In this document: positions 9,391-21,201 of the stretch, piece after piece | Numbering within the stretch: the first letter of the stretch is position 1 | Layout of the letters: each line of letters begins with the position of its first letter | Assembly: GCF_022012305.1 (NCBI RefSeq) | Contig: NZ_JAKLTM010000009.1 | Location: 62,001-126,000 of the forward strand | Origin: Ramlibacter paludis | Lineage (GTDB): Bacteria > Pseudomonadota > Gammaproteobacteria > Burkholderiales > Burkholderiaceae_C | Length of the DNA: 64,000 nt | Direction: 5' to 3' | The notes under the pieces: generated by a model | Database searches by the model: none | Seen by the model: only the letters and a program-made list of their open reading frames with translations | Told to the model about the DNA's origin: nothing | Made by a program: the position numbers and the translations under genes

Positions 9391-10506
9391 ATGCAGATAG
9401 GCGTCCCCGCCGAGACCACGGCGGGAGAATCCCGTGTCGCCGTCACGCCCGAGACGGCCAAGAAACTCAAGGCGCAGGGCCACACCGTGCGGGTCGCCTC
9501 CGGCGCCGGCCTCGCGGCCAGCGTCACCGACGAGGCCTACCGGGCCGCCGGCTGCGAGATCACCGACCAGTCGGGCGCCCTCGGCTGCGAACTCGTGCTG
9601 AAAGTGCGGCCGCCGCAGGAACAGGAGTTGGTGGCATTCAAGCCCGGTTCAACCCTGGTCGGCGTGCTCAACGTGTTCGACCCCGCCGGGCTGCAGCGCC
9701 TGGCCGCCACCGGCATCACCGGTTTCGCACTCGAAGCCGCGCCGCGCACCACGCGCGCGCAGAGCATGGACGTGCTGAGCTCGCAGGCCAACATCGCCGG
9801 CTACAAGGCCGTGATGATCGCGGCCAACACCTACCAGCGCTTCTTTCCGATGCTGATGACCGCCGCGGGCACCGTGAAGGCGGCGCGCGTGGTGATCCTG
9901 GGCGTCGGCGTGGCCGGCTTGCAGGCGATCGCGACGGCCAAGCGCCTGGGCGCGGTGATCGAAGCTTCGGACGTGCGGCCTTCCGTGAAGGAGCAGGTCG
10001 AGTCGCTGGGCGCCAAGTTCATCGACGTGCCTTACGAGACGCAGGAAGAAAAGGAAGCGGCCGAGGGCGTGGGCGGCTACGCGCGGCCCATGCCGCAAAG
10101 CTGGCTCGACCGGCAGAAGGCCGAAGTGGCCAAGCGCGTGGCGCAGGCCGACGTGGTCATCACCACCGCCTTGATCCCCGGCCGCCCGGCACCGGTGCTG
10201 GTGACCGAGGACATGGTCAAGTCGATGAAGCCGGGCTCGGTGATCGTCGACCTGGCGGCGCCGAACGGCGGCAACTGCCCGCTGACCGAAGCCGGCAAGA
10301 CGGTGGTCAAGCACGGCGTGACGCTGGTCGGCGAGACCAACCTGGCGGCGATGGTGGCGGCGGACGCGTCCGCGCTCTACGCCCGCAACGTGCTGGACTT
10401 CCTCAAGCTCATCCTGCCCAAGGACGGCGGGCTGAAGATCGACATGGAAGACGACATCGTGGCCGCGTGCCTCGTGACCCGTGATGGACAAGTGACCAGG
10501 AAATAA
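9391..10506 (+). CDS. pntAA: NAD(P) transhydrogenase subunit alpha part 1 (PntAA)
   Basis: A 371-residue soluble NAD(H)-binding component (domain I) of proton-translocating transhydrogenase, which makes NADPH from NADH at the cost of the proton gradient. The start [20 protein letters not shown] and the Rossmann motif [18 protein letters not shown] (about residues 170-187) are typical of the AlaDH/PNT family. GAGGAGA precedes the ATG. The alpha subunit is split here, with the membrane part in the next gene, as in many alpha- and betaproteobacteria. pntAB follows after four bases. Confidence 0.97.
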   Translation: MQIGVPAETTAGESRVAVTPETAKKLKAQGHTVRVASGAGLAASVTDEAYRAAGCEITDQSGALGCELVLKVRPPQEQELVAFKPGSTLVGVLNVFDPAGLQRLAATGITGFALEAAPRTTRAQSMDVLSSQANIAGYKAVMIAANTYQRFFPMLMTAAGTVKAARVVILGVGVAGLQAIATAKRLGAVIEASDVRPSVKEQVESLGAKFIDVPYETQEEKEAAEGVGGYARPMPQSWLDRQKAEVAKRVAQADVVITTALIPGRPAPVLVTEDMVKSMKPGSVIVDLAAPNGGNCPLTEAGKTVVKHGVTLVGETNLAAMVAADASALYARNVLDFLKLILPKDGGLKIDMEDDIVAACLVTRDGQVTRK

Positions 10507-10510
10507 CACC

Positions 10511-10822
10511 ATGGAAGTCAGCCACACCGTCATCAACCTGATCATCTTCGTGCTGGCGATCTACGTCGGCTACCACGTGGTCTGGACCGTCACGCCCGCG
10601 CTGCACACGCCGCTGATGGCCGTGACCAACGCCATCTCCGCCATCGTCATCGTCGGCGCCATGCTGGCCGCCGCGCAGACCGAGACCTGGGGCGGCCGGA
10701 CGATGGGCATCCTGGCCGTCGCGCTGGCGGCGGTCAACATCTTCGGCGGCTTCCTCGTCACGCGGCGGATGCTGGAGATGTTCAAGAAGAAGGACAAGAA
10801 GCCGGTGGAGGTCAAGCAATGA
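10511..10822 (+). CDS. pntAB: NAD(P) transhydrogenase subunit alpha part 2 (PntAB)
   Basis: A 103-residue membrane protein with three predicted helices, corresponding to the C-terminal membrane part of E. coli PntA. It begins [20 protein letters not shown] and ends in a Lys-rich tail ([12 protein letters not shown]). It forms part of the proton path with PntB. Its TGA overlaps the ATG of pntB (ATGA), so the two membrane subunits are translationally coupled. Confidence 0.95.
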   Translation: MEVSHTVINLIIFVLAIYVGYHVVWTVTPALHTPLMAVTNAISAIVIVGAMLAAAQTETWGGRTMGILAVALAAVNIFGGFLVTRRMLEMFKKKDKKPVEVKQ

Positions 10823-12246
10823 GCATGAACCTCGTCACGCTGCTGTACCTGGCGGCGTCGGTCTGCTTCATCCAGGCGCTCAAGGGCCTGTCGCATCCCA
10901 CCACGTCGATCCGCGGCAACGTCTTCGGCATGGTCGGCATGGCCATTGCCGCCCTGACCACCGCCGCGCTGATCGTCGAACTCTCCGGAGGCCACGGCCG
11001 CGGCCTGGTGTGGGTGCTGCTGGGCCTGGTGGTCGGCGGCGGCTACGGCGCCTACCGCGCCAAGACCGTCGAGATGACCAAGATGCCGGAGCTGGTGGCT
11101 TTCTTCCACAGCATGATCGGCCTGGCCGCGGTGTTCATCGCCATCGCCGCCGTGCTGGAACCGTCCGCGCTGATGCAGGAATTGCAGCCGAGCGCGCCTA
11201 TCCCCCGCGGCAACCGGCTCGAGCTGTTCCTCGGCGCGGCCATCGGCGCCATCACCTTCAGCGGCTCGGTCATCGCCTTCGGCAAGCTTTCGGGCACCTA
11301 CAAGTTCCGGCTGTTCAAGGGCGCCCCGGTGGTGTTTGCCGGCCAGCACATGCTGAACCTGGTGCTGGGCCTGGTGACGATCGGCCTCGGGCTGGTGTTC
11401 GTGTACAACGAAAGCCACGCGGCCTTCTACGCGATGCTGGCGCTGGCCTTCGTGATGGGCGTGCTGATCATCATCCCCATCGGCGGCGCCGACATGCCTG
11501 TGGTGGTGTCCATGCTCAATAGCTATTCGGGCTGGGCGGCGGCGGGCATCGGCTTCTCGCTGAACAACCAGATGCTGATCATCGCCGGCTCGCTGGTGGG
11601 CAGCTCGGGCGCGATCCTGAGCTACATCATGTGCAAGGCGATGAACCGCTCGTTCTTCAACGTGATCCTCGGCGGCTTCGGCGGCGAGGCCGGCACGGCC
11701 GCCGCGGGAACGACGGAGCAACGTCCGGTCAAGAGCGGCAGCGCCGACGACGCGGCCTTCATCCTGGGCAACGCCGAAACCGTCGTCATCGTGCCGGGCT
11801 ACGGCCTGGCGGTGGCGCGCGCGCAGCACGCGGTGAAGGAGCTGGCCGAGAAGCTCACGCACAAGGGCATCACGGTGAAGTACGCGATCCACCCGGTGGC
11901 CGGCCGCATGCCGGGCCACATGAACGTGCTGCTGGCCGAGGCCGAAGTGCCTTACGACCAGGTGTTCGAGATGGAAGACATCAACGGCGAGTTCGGGCAG
12001 GCCGACGTCGCGATCATCCTGGGCGCGAACGACGTGGTGAACCCGGCCGCGCTCACCAAGGGCTCGCCAATCTACGGCATGCCGATCCTGGAAGCCTACA
12101 AGGCCAAGACCGTGATCGTGAACAAGCGCTCCATGGCCGCGGGCTACGCCGGCCTGGACAACGAGCTGTTCTACATGGACAAGACCATGATGGTGTTCGG
12201 CGACGCCAAGAAGGTCGTCGAGGACATGGTCAAGGCCGTGGAGTAG
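10819..12246 (+). CDS. pntB: NAD(P) transhydrogenase subunit beta (PntB)
   Basis: A 475-residue protein. The N-terminal 270 residues hold about nine membrane helices (domain II) and the C-terminal part is the NADP(H)-binding domain III. Domain III shows [37 protein letters not shown] and the loop NDVVNPAA. With PntAA and PntAB it completes the transhydrogenase. Length agrees with E. coli PntB (462). The ATG overlaps the end of pntAB. Confidence 0.97.
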   Translation: MSMNLVTLLYLAASVCFIQALKGLSHPTTSIRGNVFGMVGMAIAALTTAALIVELSGGHGRGLVWVLLGLVVGGGYGAYRAKTVEMTKMPELVAFFHSMIGLAAVFIAIAAVLEPSALMQELQPSAPIPRGNRLELFLGAAIGAITFSGSVIAFGKLSGTYKFRLFKGAPVVFAGQHMLNLVLGLVTIGLGLVFVYNESHAAFYAMLALAFVMGVLIIIPIGGADMPVVVSMLNSYSGWAAAGIGFSLNNQMLIIAGSLVGSSGAILSYIMCKAMNRSFFNVILGGFGGEAGTAAAGTTEQRPVKSGSADDAAFILGNAETVVIVPGYGLAVARAQHAVKELAEKLTHKGITVKYAIHPVAGRMPGHMNVLLAEAEVPYDQVFEMEDINGEFGQADVAIILGANDVVNPAALTKGSPIYGMPILEAYKAKTVIVNKRSMAAGYAGLDNELFYMDKTMMVFGDAKKVVEDMVKAVE

Positions 12247-12337
12247 AGGCCTCTCCCTCGGAGCCTTAGGGAAAACCGGGGGAAACCCGCATACTCGGGC
12301 GGCGACAATCGCGCCCAAGGATTCGGAGCAAACAAGA

Positions 12338-14023
12338 ATGACCAATCGCCCCTGGCTGAGCGCCTATCCCCCCGGCGTGCCGGCGGACATCGACGCCTCG
12401 CAGTACGCCTCGCTGGTGCAGCTGATGGAAGAAAGCTTCCAGAAGTTCGCCGCGCGCACCGCCTATTCCTTCATGGGCAAGGACGTGAGCTTCGGCGAAA
12501 CCGATTCGCTCAGCCGCGCCTTCGCCGCCTACCTGCAGGGCCTGGGCCTGCAGAAGGGCGACCGCGTCGCCATCATGATGCCCAACGTGCCACAGTACCC
12601 GGTGGCCGTCGCCGCCATCCTGCGCGCCGGCTTCGTGGTGGTGAACGTCAACCCGCTGTACACGCCGCGCGAGCTGGAGCACCAGCTGAAGGACTCCGGC
12701 TCCAAGGCCATCGTCATCATCGAGAACTTCGCCAACACGCTGCAGCAGTGCATCGCCCACACGCCGGTGCAGCACGTGGTGCTGGCCACCATGGGCGACA
12801 TGCTCGGCGGCCTGAAGGGCGGCCTCGTCAACTACGTGGTGCGCAAGGTCAAGAAGATGGTGCCGGCCTACAGCCTGCCCAACGCGGTGAAGTTCAAGGA
12901 AGCGATCGCCCGCGGCCAGCGCGGCACGCTGCGCAAGCCCGAGATCAAGCCCGACGACGTGGCGGTGCTGCAGTACACGGGCGGCACCACCGGCGTCTCC
13001 AAGGGCGCGGTGCTGCTGCACCGGAACGTGATCGCCAACGTGCTGCAGTCCGAGGCGTGGAACGCGCCGGTGATGGACAAGGTGCCGAAGAACGAGCAGT
13101 CCACCGGCGTCTGCGCGCTGCCGCTCTACCACATCTTCGCCTTCACGGTCGGCATGATGCTGTCGCTGCGCACCGGCGCCAAGCTCATTCTCATCCCGAA
13201 CCCGCGCGACCTGCCGGCGGTGCTGAAGGAACTGGCCAAGCACAAGTTCCACAGCTTCCCCGCGGTGAACACGCTGTTCAACGGCCTGGCCAACCATCCG
13301 GACTTCAACAAGGTCGACTGGAGCAACCTCAAGGTCTCCGTCGGCGGCGGCATGGCCGTGCAGGGCGCGGTGGCCAAGCTCTGGCTGGACAAGACCGGCT
13401 GCCCGATCTGCGAGGGCTACGGCCTGTCGGAGACCTCGCCTTCGGCCAGCTGCAATCCGGTGACCAGCACGACCTTCACCGGCACCATCGGCGTGCCGCT
13501 GCCCTCGACCGAGATGAAGTGCGTGGACGACGACGGCAACGACGTCGCCCTTGGCCAGCCCGGCGAGATTGCGATCAAGGGCCCGCAGGTGATGGCGGGC
13601 TACTGGCAGCGCCCGGACGAGACGGCCAAGGTCATGACGGCCGACGGCTTCTTCAAGAGCGGCGACATCGGCGTGATGGACGAGCGCGGCTACTTCAAGA
13701 TCGTCGACCGCAAGAAGGACATGGTGCTGGTCTCCGGCTTCAACGTGTACCCGAACGAAGTCGAGGACGTCGTGATGCTGCTGCCGGGCGTGGGCGAATG
13801 CGCGGTGGTGGGCGTGCCCGACGACAAGACCGGCGAGGCCGTGAAGCTGGTGATCGTGAAGAAGGACCCGGCGCTCACCGAGGAGAAGGTGCGCGAATAC
13901 TGCGCCGCCAACCTCACCGGCTACAAGCGCCCGCGCGTCATCGAGTTCCGCACCGACCTGCCGAAGACGCCGGTCGGGAAGATCCTGCGGCGTGAGCTGC
14001 GGGACAAGAAGATAGCCGCCTGA
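12338..14023 (+). CDS. fadD: Long-chain fatty-acid-CoA ligase FadD
   Basis: A 561-residue acyl-CoA synthetase of the ANL superfamily. It activates fatty acids to acyl-CoA via acyl-adenylate at the inner membrane, which starts beta-oxidation. The AMP-binding motif YTGGTTGVSKGA lies near residue 213, with GYGLSETSP, and near the end KTPVGKILRRELR with the catalytic Lys. Length equals E. coli FadD (561). A GGAG site lies 11 bases before the ATG. The 91 bases upstream hold CATACT and GACAAT, possible -10 boxes. The gene stands alone between pnt and dpp operons. Confidence 0.95.
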   Translation: MTNRPWLSAYPPGVPADIDASQYASLVQLMEESFQKFAARTAYSFMGKDVSFGETDSLSRAFAAYLQGLGLQKGDRVAIMMPNVPQYPVAVAAILRAGFVVVNVNPLYTPRELEHQLKDSGSKAIVIIENFANTLQQCIAHTPVQHVVLATMGDMLGGLKGGLVNYVVRKVKKMVPAYSLPNAVKFKEAIARGQRGTLRKPEIKPDDVAVLQYTGGTTGVSKGAVLLHRNVIANVLQSEAWNAPVMDKVPKNEQSTGVCALPLYHIFAFTVGMMLSLRTGAKLILIPNPRDLPAVLKELAKHKFHSFPAVNTLFNGLANHPDFNKVDWSNLKVSVGGGMAVQGAVAKLWLDKTGCPICEGYGLSETSPSASCNPVTSTTFTGTIGVPLPSTEMKCVDDDGNDVALGQPGEIAIKGPQVMAGYWQRPDETAKVMTADGFFKSGDIGVMDERGYFKIVDRKKDMVLVSGFNVYPNEVEDVVMLLPGVGECAVVGVPDDKTGEAVKLVIVKKDPALTEEKVREYCAANLTGYKRPRVIEFRTDLPKTPVGKILRRELRDKKIAA

Positions 14024-14038
14024 TTCCAACACGAGGCA

Positions 14039-14130
14039 TGTCATCCCGGGCTTGACCCGGGATCCATGCCTTTCACACTGGCGCGCTCCTTGCGTTCGCT
14101 CCTGGACCCCGGGTCAAGCCCGGGGTGACA
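14039..14130. repeat. Long inverted repeat of the CCCGGGCTTGACCCGGG type
   Basis: Two 28-base arms (14039-14066 and 14103-14130) are reverse complements with two mismatches, separated by 36 bases. Each arm contains CCCGGGCTTGACCCGGG. Units of this kind are widespread as REP-like intergenic elements in alpha- and betaproteobacteria. It lies between fadD and the dpp operon and could fold as a long hairpin that stops fadD transcription. Confidence 0.85.
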
Positions 14131-14158
14131 AACGTGTTCGTGCGACCACAATAATTAA

Positions 14159-15172
<1,014 letters not shown>

Positions 15173-15173
15173 A

Positions 15174-16079
15174 ATGGCCGTCGTTTCCCCTCCCGTCATC
15201 GTGAAGACCGCGCCCACGCCTCCGGGGCCGTGGCGCGAATTCTGGATGTCGTTCTCGCAGAACCACGGCGCCGTCGGCGGCCTGGTGATCGTCGGCATCC
15301 TGCTGCTGCTGGCGGTGTTCGCGCCGTGGATCGCCCCACATGCGCCCGACGCGACCAACAGCGCCGCCTTCCTGCGGCCGCCGGCCTGGCAGGCGGGCGG
15401 CTCCACGGAGTTCCTGTTCGGCACCGACGCCATCGGCCGCGACATCCTGTCGCGCCTGATCCACGGCGCGCGCCTGTCGCTGTCGATCGGCATCGCGGTC
15501 GTCGCGCTGTCGGTGGCGGTCGGCATCGCGCTGGGCCTGGTCGCCGGCTTCGCGCGTGGCCTGACCGAGATCTTCATCATGCGGCTGATGGACATCATCC
15601 TCACGCTGCCCAGCCTGCTGCTGGCGATCGTGATCGTGGCCATCCTCGGCCCCGGCCTGGTGAACGCGATGCTGGCCGTGGCGGTCGTCGTGCTGCCGCA
15701 TTACGTGCGCATCACGCGCGCCGCGGTGATCGCCGAGGTCGCGCGCGACTACGTGACGGCCGCGCGCGTCAGCGGCGCCGGCACCTTGCGCCTGATGTTC
15801 AGCGAGGTGCTGCCCAACTGCGCGGCGCCGCTGATCGTGCAGGCCTCGCTGGGCGTGTCCACCGCCATCCTCGACGCGGCGGCGCTGGGCTTCCTGGGCC
15901 TGGGCGCGCAGCCGCCCTCGCCCGAGTGGGGAACCATGCTGGCCGATGCCCGCGAATTCGTGCTGCGCGCCTGGTGGGTCGTGACCTTCCCCGGCCTGAT
16001 GATCCTGGCCGCCGTGCTGGCCTTCAACCTGCTGGGCGACGGCCTCCGTGACGCCCTGGACCCGAAGCTGAAGCGATGA
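15174..16079 (+). CDS. dppC: Dipeptide-type ABC transporter permease (DppC-like)
   Basis: A 301-residue permease with an N-terminal OppC-type segment, then five to six helices. The conserved loop is [22 protein letters not shown], and [19 protein letters not shown] precedes the transport domain. It is the partner of DppB. The end overlaps the next gene by four bases (ATGA), so the importer subunits are coupled at translation. Confidence 0.94.
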   Translation: MAVVSPPVIVKTAPTPPGPWREFWMSFSQNHGAVGGLVIVGILLLLAVFAPWIAPHAPDATNSAAFLRPPAWQAGGSTEFLFGTDAIGRDILSRLIHGARLSLSIGIAVVALSVAVGIALGLVAGFARGLTEIFIMRLMDIILTLPSLLLAIVIVAILGPGLVNAMLAVAVVVLPHYVRITRAAVIAEVARDYVTAARVSGAGTLRLMFSEVLPNCAAPLIVQASLGVSTAILDAAALGFLGLGAQPPSPEWGTMLADAREFVLRAWWVVTFPGLMILAAVLAFNLLGDGLRDALDPKLKR

Positions 16080-17101
16080 GCGAACCCCTTCTCGTGATCG
16101 AAGACCTGCACGTCGAATTCCCGACGCAGGGCAGCGTCATGCACGCGGTGGAAGGCGTGAGCCTGACGCTGGAGCAGGGCGAGGTGCTGGGCATCGTCGG
16201 CGAGTCCGGCTCCGGCAAGAGCGTCACCATGATGGCGCTCATGGGCCTCATCGCCTACCCGGGTCGCGTGCGCGCCAAGACCTTGCGCTTTGCCGGCAAC
16301 GACCTGCTGGGCATCTCCGACAAGGAGCGCCGCCGGCTCGTGGGCAAGGACATGGCGATGATCTTCCAGGAGCCCACCACCAGCCTGAATCCCTGCTTCA
16401 CCATCGGCTACCAGCTGGTGGAGGCGCTGCTGCTGCACTCGCCCCTGGACAAGAAGAGCGCGCACCGGCAGGCCATCGCCTTGCTCGAGCAGGTCGGCAT
16501 CCCCGCCGCCGCCTCGCGCATGAACGACTACCCGCACCAGCTCTCGGGCGGCATGAACCAGCGCGTGATGATCGCGATGGCGATCTCCTGCAACCCGCGC
16601 CTGCTGATCGCCGACGAGCCGACCACCGCGCTCGACGTCACCATCCAGGCCCAGATCCTGGACCTGCTGCGCAACCTGCAGAAGGAGCGCGGCATGGCGC
16701 TGGTGCTGATCACGCACAACATGGGCGTGGTGAGCGAGATGGCGCAGCGCATCGCGGTGATGTACGCCGGCCAGGTGATGGAGCAGCAGGCGGTCGACAA
16801 GCTCTTCGCCAGTCCGCAGCATCCGTACACCGAGGCCTTGCTGTCCGCGCTGCCGGAGCAGGGTGAGGCGGGCCATCGCCTGGCGACCATTCCCGGCGTG
16901 GTGCCGGGCGTGTTCGACCGGCCCACCGGCTGCCTGTTCTCGCCGCGCTGCGCCTATGCCACCGAGCATTCGCGCACTGTGCGGCCCGAGCTGCGCGACT
17001 GGCAGGGCGGCCAGGTGCGCTGCCACTATCCGCTGGGCGACCCGTCGCGCGCGCAACGCATCGAGCAGGACGTCCCGGTGCGCATCGAGGTGCTGGCATG
17101 A
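16076..17101 (+). CDS. dppD: Dipeptide-type ABC transporter ATPase (DppD-like)
   Basis: A 341-residue cytosolic ATPase. Walker A is GESGSGKS (about residues 42-49), the ABC signature LSGGMNQR and Walker B LLIADEP. The C-terminal oligopeptide-transporter extension contains [11 protein letters not shown], with cysteines that in some DppD proteins bind an iron-sulfur cluster. It powers uptake with DppF. Both ends overlap neighbours by four bases. Confidence 0.95.
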   Translation: MSEPLLVIEDLHVEFPTQGSVMHAVEGVSLTLEQGEVLGIVGESGSGKSVTMMALMGLIAYPGRVRAKTLRFAGNDLLGISDKERRRLVGKDMAMIFQEPTTSLNPCFTIGYQLVEALLLHSPLDKKSAHRQAIALLEQVGIPAAASRMNDYPHQLSGGMNQRVMIAMAISCNPRLLIADEPTTALDVTIQAQILDLLRNLQKERGMALVLITHNMGVVSEMAQRIAVMYAGQVMEQQAVDKLFASPQHPYTEALLSALPEQGEAGHRLATIPGVVPGVFDRPTGCLFSPRCAYATEHSRTVRPELRDWQGGQVRCHYPLGDPSRAQRIEQDVPVRIEVLA

Positions 17102-18117
17102 GCCGTGTGGTCGTCGAAGCGAAGGACCTGCGCAAGGTCTACCCGATCCGCCGCGGCATGTTCAAGGAGCCGGCGCAGCTGCAGGCCGTGGGCGGCGTGT
17201 CGTTCACGCTGGAAGAAGGCAAGACGCTGGCGGTGGTCGGCGAGTCCGGCTGCGGCAAGTCCACGCTGGCGCGCATGGTGGCGCTGATCGAGAAGCCGAC
17301 GCAAGGCACGCTGCAGCTCGATGGCACCGATGCGGTCGACACGCCGGCCAGCGAGAAGCGCCGGCTGCGGCAGGCCGTGCAGCTGGTGTTCCAGAACCCG
17401 TACGGCTCGCTGAACCCGCGCAAGAAGATCAGCGCCGTGCTGGAAGCGCCGCTGGCCATCAACACCGACCTGCCGGCGGCCGAACGCGCCGAGCGCGCGC
17501 GCAAGATGCTGGCGCAGGTGGGCCTGCGGCCCGAGTACGCGAACCGCTATCCGCACATGTTCTCCGGCGGCCAGCGCCAGCGCATCGCGATCGCGCGCGC
17601 GCTGATGCCGGGGCCCAAGCTGGTGGTCGCCGACGAGCCGGTGTCGGCGCTGGACGTCTCGATCCAGGCGCAGGTGCTCAACCTGCTGTCCGACCTGCAG
17701 CAGGAGCTGCAGCTCGCGTATCTCTTCATCTCGCATGACCTGGCCGTGGTGCGCCATATCGCGCACGACGTGCTGGTGATGTACCTGGGGCACGTGATGG
17801 AGCAAGGGCCCAAGCAGCGCATCTTCGCGCAGCCGCTGCACCCTTACACCAACGCCTTGCTTGCCTCCACCCCGGGGATCGGGCCGCGCTCCAGGCAGCG
17901 CATCGTGCTGCAGGGGGAGCTGCCTTCGCCCCTGCATCCGCCCGCGGGCTGCGTCTTTTCCAGCCGCTGCCCGTACGCGGTCGACCTGTGCCGCGCCGAA
18001 CGTCCGCTGCCGCGGCCGGTCGACGCTCGCCTGGTCGCCTGCCATTTCGCCGAGGACTTCCTGGCCAAGGGTTTCCCCGAGGCCACGGTTGCCCATAATG
18101 CATCCCTCTCCGGTTGA
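17098..18117 (+). CDS. dppF: Dipeptide-type ABC transporter ATPase (DppF-like)
   Basis: A 339-residue ATPase, second of the pair. Walker A GESGCGKS is near residue 43, the signature is FSGGQRQR, and Walker B is LVVADEP. The C-terminal extension has [11 protein letters not shown]. It starts inside the end of dppD. A CATAAT box at 18094-18099 in the last codons could start a separate transcript for the highly needed binding protein dppA that follows 31 bases later (inference). Confidence 0.95.
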   Translation: MSRVVVEAKDLRKVYPIRRGMFKEPAQLQAVGGVSFTLEEGKTLAVVGESGCGKSTLARMVALIEKPTQGTLQLDGTDAVDTPASEKRRLRQAVQLVFQNPYGSLNPRKKISAVLEAPLAINTDLPAAERAERARKMLAQVGLRPEYANRYPHMFSGGQRQRIAIARALMPGPKLVVADEPVSALDVSIQAQVLNLLSDLQQELQLAYLFISHDLAVVRHIAHDVLVMYLGHVMEQGPKQRIFAQPLHPYTNALLASTPGIGPRSRQRIVLQGELPSPLHPPAGCVFSSRCPYAVDLCRAERPLPRPVDARLVACHFAEDFLAKGFPEATVAHNASLSG

Positions 18118-18148
18118 AGCCGGGATTCCAACGAAGGAAGGTAGCTCC

Positions 18149-19750
18149 ATGAAACGCAATACGTACCGCAAGCAAGTCGCCATCGCGGTCCTGGCCCTCG
18201 CGGCCGCGGCCGGCGCCGGCGCCAAGACGCTGGTGTTCTGCTCGGAAGGCAGCCCGGAAAACTTCTACCCCGGCGTCAACACCACCGGCACCTCGTTCGA
18301 TGGCAACGAGCCGATCTACAACCGCATCGTCGAATTCGAGCGCGGCGGCACCAAGGTCGTGCCGGGCCTGGCCGAGAAGTGGGACATTTCCGCCGACGGC
18401 ACCGAGTACACCTTCCACCTGCGCAAGGGCGTGAAGTGGCACAACCACCGCGGCTGGAAGCCCACGCGCGACATGAACGCCGACGACGTGATCTTCGGCT
18501 TCGAGCGCCAGTGGAAGGAAGACAACCCGTACTTCAAGGTCACGAGCTCCAACCATTCGTACTTCAACGACATGGGCCTGCCGAAGACCATCAAGTCGGT
18601 GACCAAGTCGGACGACTACACCGTCAAGATCGTGCTGAACAAGCCGGAAGCGCCTTTCCTGGCCAACCTGGCGATGCCCTACGCGGCGATCCAGTCGAAG
18701 GAATACGCCGACGCCATGCTGAAGGCCGGCACCCCCGAGAAGATCGACCAGGAGCCGGTCGGCACCGGCCCGTTCTACCTGGTGCAGTACCAGAAGGACG
18801 CCGTCATCCGCTACAAGGCCTTCCCGCAGTACTGGGGCGGCAAGGCGAAGATCGACGACCTCGTCTACGCGATCACGCCGGACGCCTCGGTGCGCTGGGC
18901 CAAGCTGCAGAAGGGTGAGTGCCATGTCATGCCTTACCCGAACCCGGCCGACCTGGAAGCGATCAAGAAGGACCCCAACGTCCAGATCCTGGAGCAGCCG
19001 GGCCTGAACGTCGGCTACCTGGCCTACAACGTCACCAAGAAGCCCTTCGACGACGTGCGCGTGCGCAAGGCCGTCAGCATGGCGATCAACAAGAAGGCGA
19101 TCCTGGACGGCGTGTACCTCGGCACCGGCGTCGCGGCGAAGAACCCGCTGCCGCCGTCCATGTCCGCCTACAACACGGCGACCAAGGACGACGTCTACGA
19201 TCCGGAAGGCGCGAAGAAGCTGCTGGCCGCGGCCGGCCTGAAGGACGGCTTCACCACCGACCTGTGGGCCATGCCGGTGCAGCGTCCTTACAACCCGAAC
19301 GCCAAGCGCATCGCCGAACTGATGCAGGCCGACCTGGCCAAGGTCGGCATCAAGGCCGAGATCAAGACTTTCGAGTGGGGCGAGTACCGCAAGCGCATGC
19401 AGGCCGGCGAGCACCAGATGGGCATGCTGGGCTGGACCGGCGACAACGGCGACCCGGACAACTTCCTGGCCGTGCTGCTCGGCTGCGAAGCCGCGCGCAC
19501 CAACGGCTCCAACGTCGCCAAGTTCTGCCACCAGCCCTTCGAGGACCTGATCCAGAAGGCCAAGACCATCACCAAGCCGGCCGACCGCGACGCGCTGTAC
19601 AAGCAGGCCCAGGTGATCTTCAAGCAGCAGGAGCCCTGGTTCACCATGGCCCACGCGGTGCAGCTGAAGCCGGTGCGCAAGGAAGTCATCGACTTCAAGC
19701 TGTCGCCCTTCGGCCGCCACAACTTCTACGGCGTGGACATCAAGGAATAA
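18149..19750 (+). CDS. dppA: Dipeptide-type ABC transporter substrate-binding protein (DppA-like)
   Basis: A 533-residue periplasmic binding protein of the SBP_bac_5 family. Residues 1-25 are a Sec signal peptide ([20 protein letters not shown]). The mature part has the family features [20 protein letters not shown] and [11 protein letters not shown]. It captures peptides and delivers them to DppBC. GGAAGGT precedes the ATG at 18149. The binding-protein gene is last in the operon, whereas E. coli has dppA first. A strong terminator follows. Confidence 0.95.
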   Translation: MKRNTYRKQVAIAVLALAAAAGAGAKTLVFCSEGSPENFYPGVNTTGTSFDGNEPIYNRIVEFERGGTKVVPGLAEKWDISADGTEYTFHLRKGVKWHNHRGWKPTRDMNADDVIFGFERQWKEDNPYFKVTSSNHSYFNDMGLPKTIKSVTKSDDYTVKIVLNKPEAPFLANLAMPYAAIQSKEYADAMLKAGTPEKIDQEPVGTGPFYLVQYQKDAVIRYKAFPQYWGGKAKIDDLVYAITPDASVRWAKLQKGECHVMPYPNPADLEAIKKDPNVQILEQPGLNVGYLAYNVTKKPFDDVRVRKAVSMAINKKAILDGVYLGTGVAAKNPLPPSMSAYNTATKDDVYDPEGAKKLLAAAGLKDGFTTDLWAMPVQRPYNPNAKRIAELMQADLAKVGIKAEIKTFEWGEYRKRMQAGEHQMGMLGWTGDNGDPDNFLAVLLGCEAARTNGSNVAKFCHQPFEDLIQKAKTITKPADRDALYKQAQVIFKQQEPWFTMAHAVQLKPVRKEVIDFKLSPFGRHNFYGVDIKE

Positions 19751-19771
19751 GCCCTCCTCCGGGCTTCCCGA

Positions 19772-19796
19772 AAAGCGGCGCACTGCGCCGCTTTTT
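19772..19796 (+). terminator. Rho-independent terminator after dppA
   Basis: AAAGCGGCG and CGCCGCTTT form a nine-pair stem around a CACTG-type loop and end in a T-rich run. It sits 21 bases after the dppA stop and closes the dpp operon before the nucleosidase gene. Confidence 0.9.
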
Positions 19797-19812
19797 CTTT
19801 GACAATGCTCCC

Positions 19813-20514
19813 ATGCGCACCGCCATCGTCTCCGCGATGCACCAGGAGCTCGCCGCCGTGCTGGCCTTGCTGCCCGACGAGCAGAAGCAGCGGGTCGCGG
19901 GCCGCGACTTCTGGGTCGGCCACCTGCACGGACAGGAAGTCGTGGCCGTGCTGTCGCGCATCGGCAAGGTGGCCGCGGCCACCACGGCCACCGTCCTCAT
20001 CGAACGCTTCCGCGTCGATCGCATTCTCTTCACCGGCGTCGCCGGCGGCATCGCACCGGGCGTGAACCGCGGCGAGGTGGTCGTCGCCGACGCCTTCCTG
20101 CAGCACGACCTCGATGCGTCCCCGCTCTTCCCGCGCTACGAGGTGCCGCTCTACGGGCGCGACCGCTTCCCCACCGATCCCGCGCTGACCGAGCGGCTCG
20201 CCGCCGCCGCGGCGCGCAGCTTGCACGGCGCGCGAGTCCACCGCGGCCTGGTAGTCAGCGGCGACCGCTTCGTCTCCAGTGCCTCCGAATGCCGCGCGCT
20301 GCAAACGGCCTTGCCCGATGCGCTGGCGGTGGAGATGGAAGGCGCGGCTTTCGCCCAGGTGTGCCACGACTATGGCGTGCCCTTCGCCGCGGTGCGCACC
20401 ATCAGCGACCGGGCCGACGATGATGCGCACGGCGACTTCCTGAGTTTCATCGACCAGGTGGCGAGCCGGCATTCGGCGGCCATCGTCGAGGCCTTCCTCG
20501 CGGCCAGGCCCTAG
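19813..20514 (+). CDS. mtnN: 5'-methylthioadenosine/S-adenosylhomocysteine nucleosidase
   Basis: A 233-residue nucleosidase that cleaves adenine from methylthioadenosine and S-adenosylhomocysteine, which recycles by-products of SAM-dependent reactions. The start MRTAIVSAMHQELAAVLALL, the middle LFTGVAGGIAP and the active-site region AVEMEGAAFAQVC followed by VRTISDRADD are family hallmarks. The ATG at 19813 lies only about 15 bases after the dpp terminator, with GACAAT just before it. It converges on the beta-barrel gene with a four-base overlap. Confidence 0.94.
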   Translation: MRTAIVSAMHQELAAVLALLPDEQKQRVAGRDFWVGHLHGQEVVAVLSRIGKVAAATTATVLIERFRVDRILFTGVAGGIAPGVNRGEVVVADAFLQHDLDASPLFPRYEVPLYGRDRFPTDPALTERLAAAAARSLHGARVHRGLVVSGDRFVSSASECRALQTALPDALAVEMEGAAFAQVCHDYGVPFAAVRTISDRADDDAHGDFLSFIDQVASRHSAAIVEAFLAARP

Positions 20515-21194
20515 TCGTCGTCCAGGTCGAACGCCACCCCGATCGTCCAGTTCGATCCCTGCGGGCCCGCGATCTTCTGCGCCCGGCTCAGGTCGATCGT
20601 CCAGTTGCGGCCCGCCGCCCAGCGCGCGCCGGCGCGCACGAAGTGGCCGCCCTGCTCGCGATAGCGCTCCAGCACGAAGGACCAGCGCGGCACCGGGCTC
20701 CACTCCAGGGCCAGGCCGCCGCGCGGCTCGTCGGCCGCGCCATGCTCGAAGTCGCGCCCGTAGTTGGCGTGCAGCGCCAGGTCCGCCCGCGGCTGCCAGG
20801 TCGCGATGGCATAGGCGCTGGTGCCGGCGTAGCGGGGATGCGCGTTCGACTGGGCCACCGGCGAGAGGTCGAAGCCGATGCTGAAGCCCTCGGCGAGCTC
20901 GCGCGCCCACTTGACTTCGACGCCCCAGAAAGTGCGCGAGGGCTCGCCGCCCAGGCGCCCGTGCTCGCCGGCGAGGCCCAGTTCCACCGGCCCCACCCGG
21001 CAATTCACGCCGGCATGCAGGCGCTGCCGGCCGCCGTCGATGCGGGTGAACCAGCTTTCCTGCTCGCACTCGCCGCGCGGCAGGATGGCGGCATCGTCGA
21101 CGTTGTGGTGCCCGCCCGCGGCCTGCGCCGTGCCGGCCACGAGCGCCGCTGCCAGCGCCAGCAATGCCAGCCTGATCCCTTTCCCTCGCTCCAT
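20511..21194 (-). CDS. Periplasmic/outer-membrane beta-rich protein of metal cluster, unknown function
   Basis: A 227-residue protein with a signal peptide (MERGKGIRLALLALAAALVA..., cleaved after TAQA) and a mature start GGHHNVDDAAILPRGECEQE. The rest alternates polar and aromatic residues like an outer-membrane beta-barrel. The exact family is not recognised. It follows the ABC permease by seven bases on the same strand and is the last gene of the znu-like cluster. The His-rich mature start fits metal contact, which is inference. Confidence 0.75.
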   Translation of the reverse strand: MERGKGIRLALLALAAALVAGTAQAAGGHHNVDDAAILPRGECEQESWFTRIDGGRQRLHAGVNCRVGPVELGLAGEHGRLGGEPSRTFWGVEVKWARELAEGFSIGFDLSPVAQSNAHPRYAGTSAYAIATWQPRADLALHANYGRDFEHGAADEPRGGLALEWSPVPRWSFVLERYREQGGHFVRAGARWAAGRNWTIDLSRAQKIAGPQGSNWTIGVAFDLDDD

Positions 21195-21201
21195 CCGCGC
21201 A

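Noticed and set aside
19798-19804. TTGACA directly before the nucleosidase start as a -35 box
   Set aside because: A -10 box would fall inside the coding sequence, so it cannot drive this gene.
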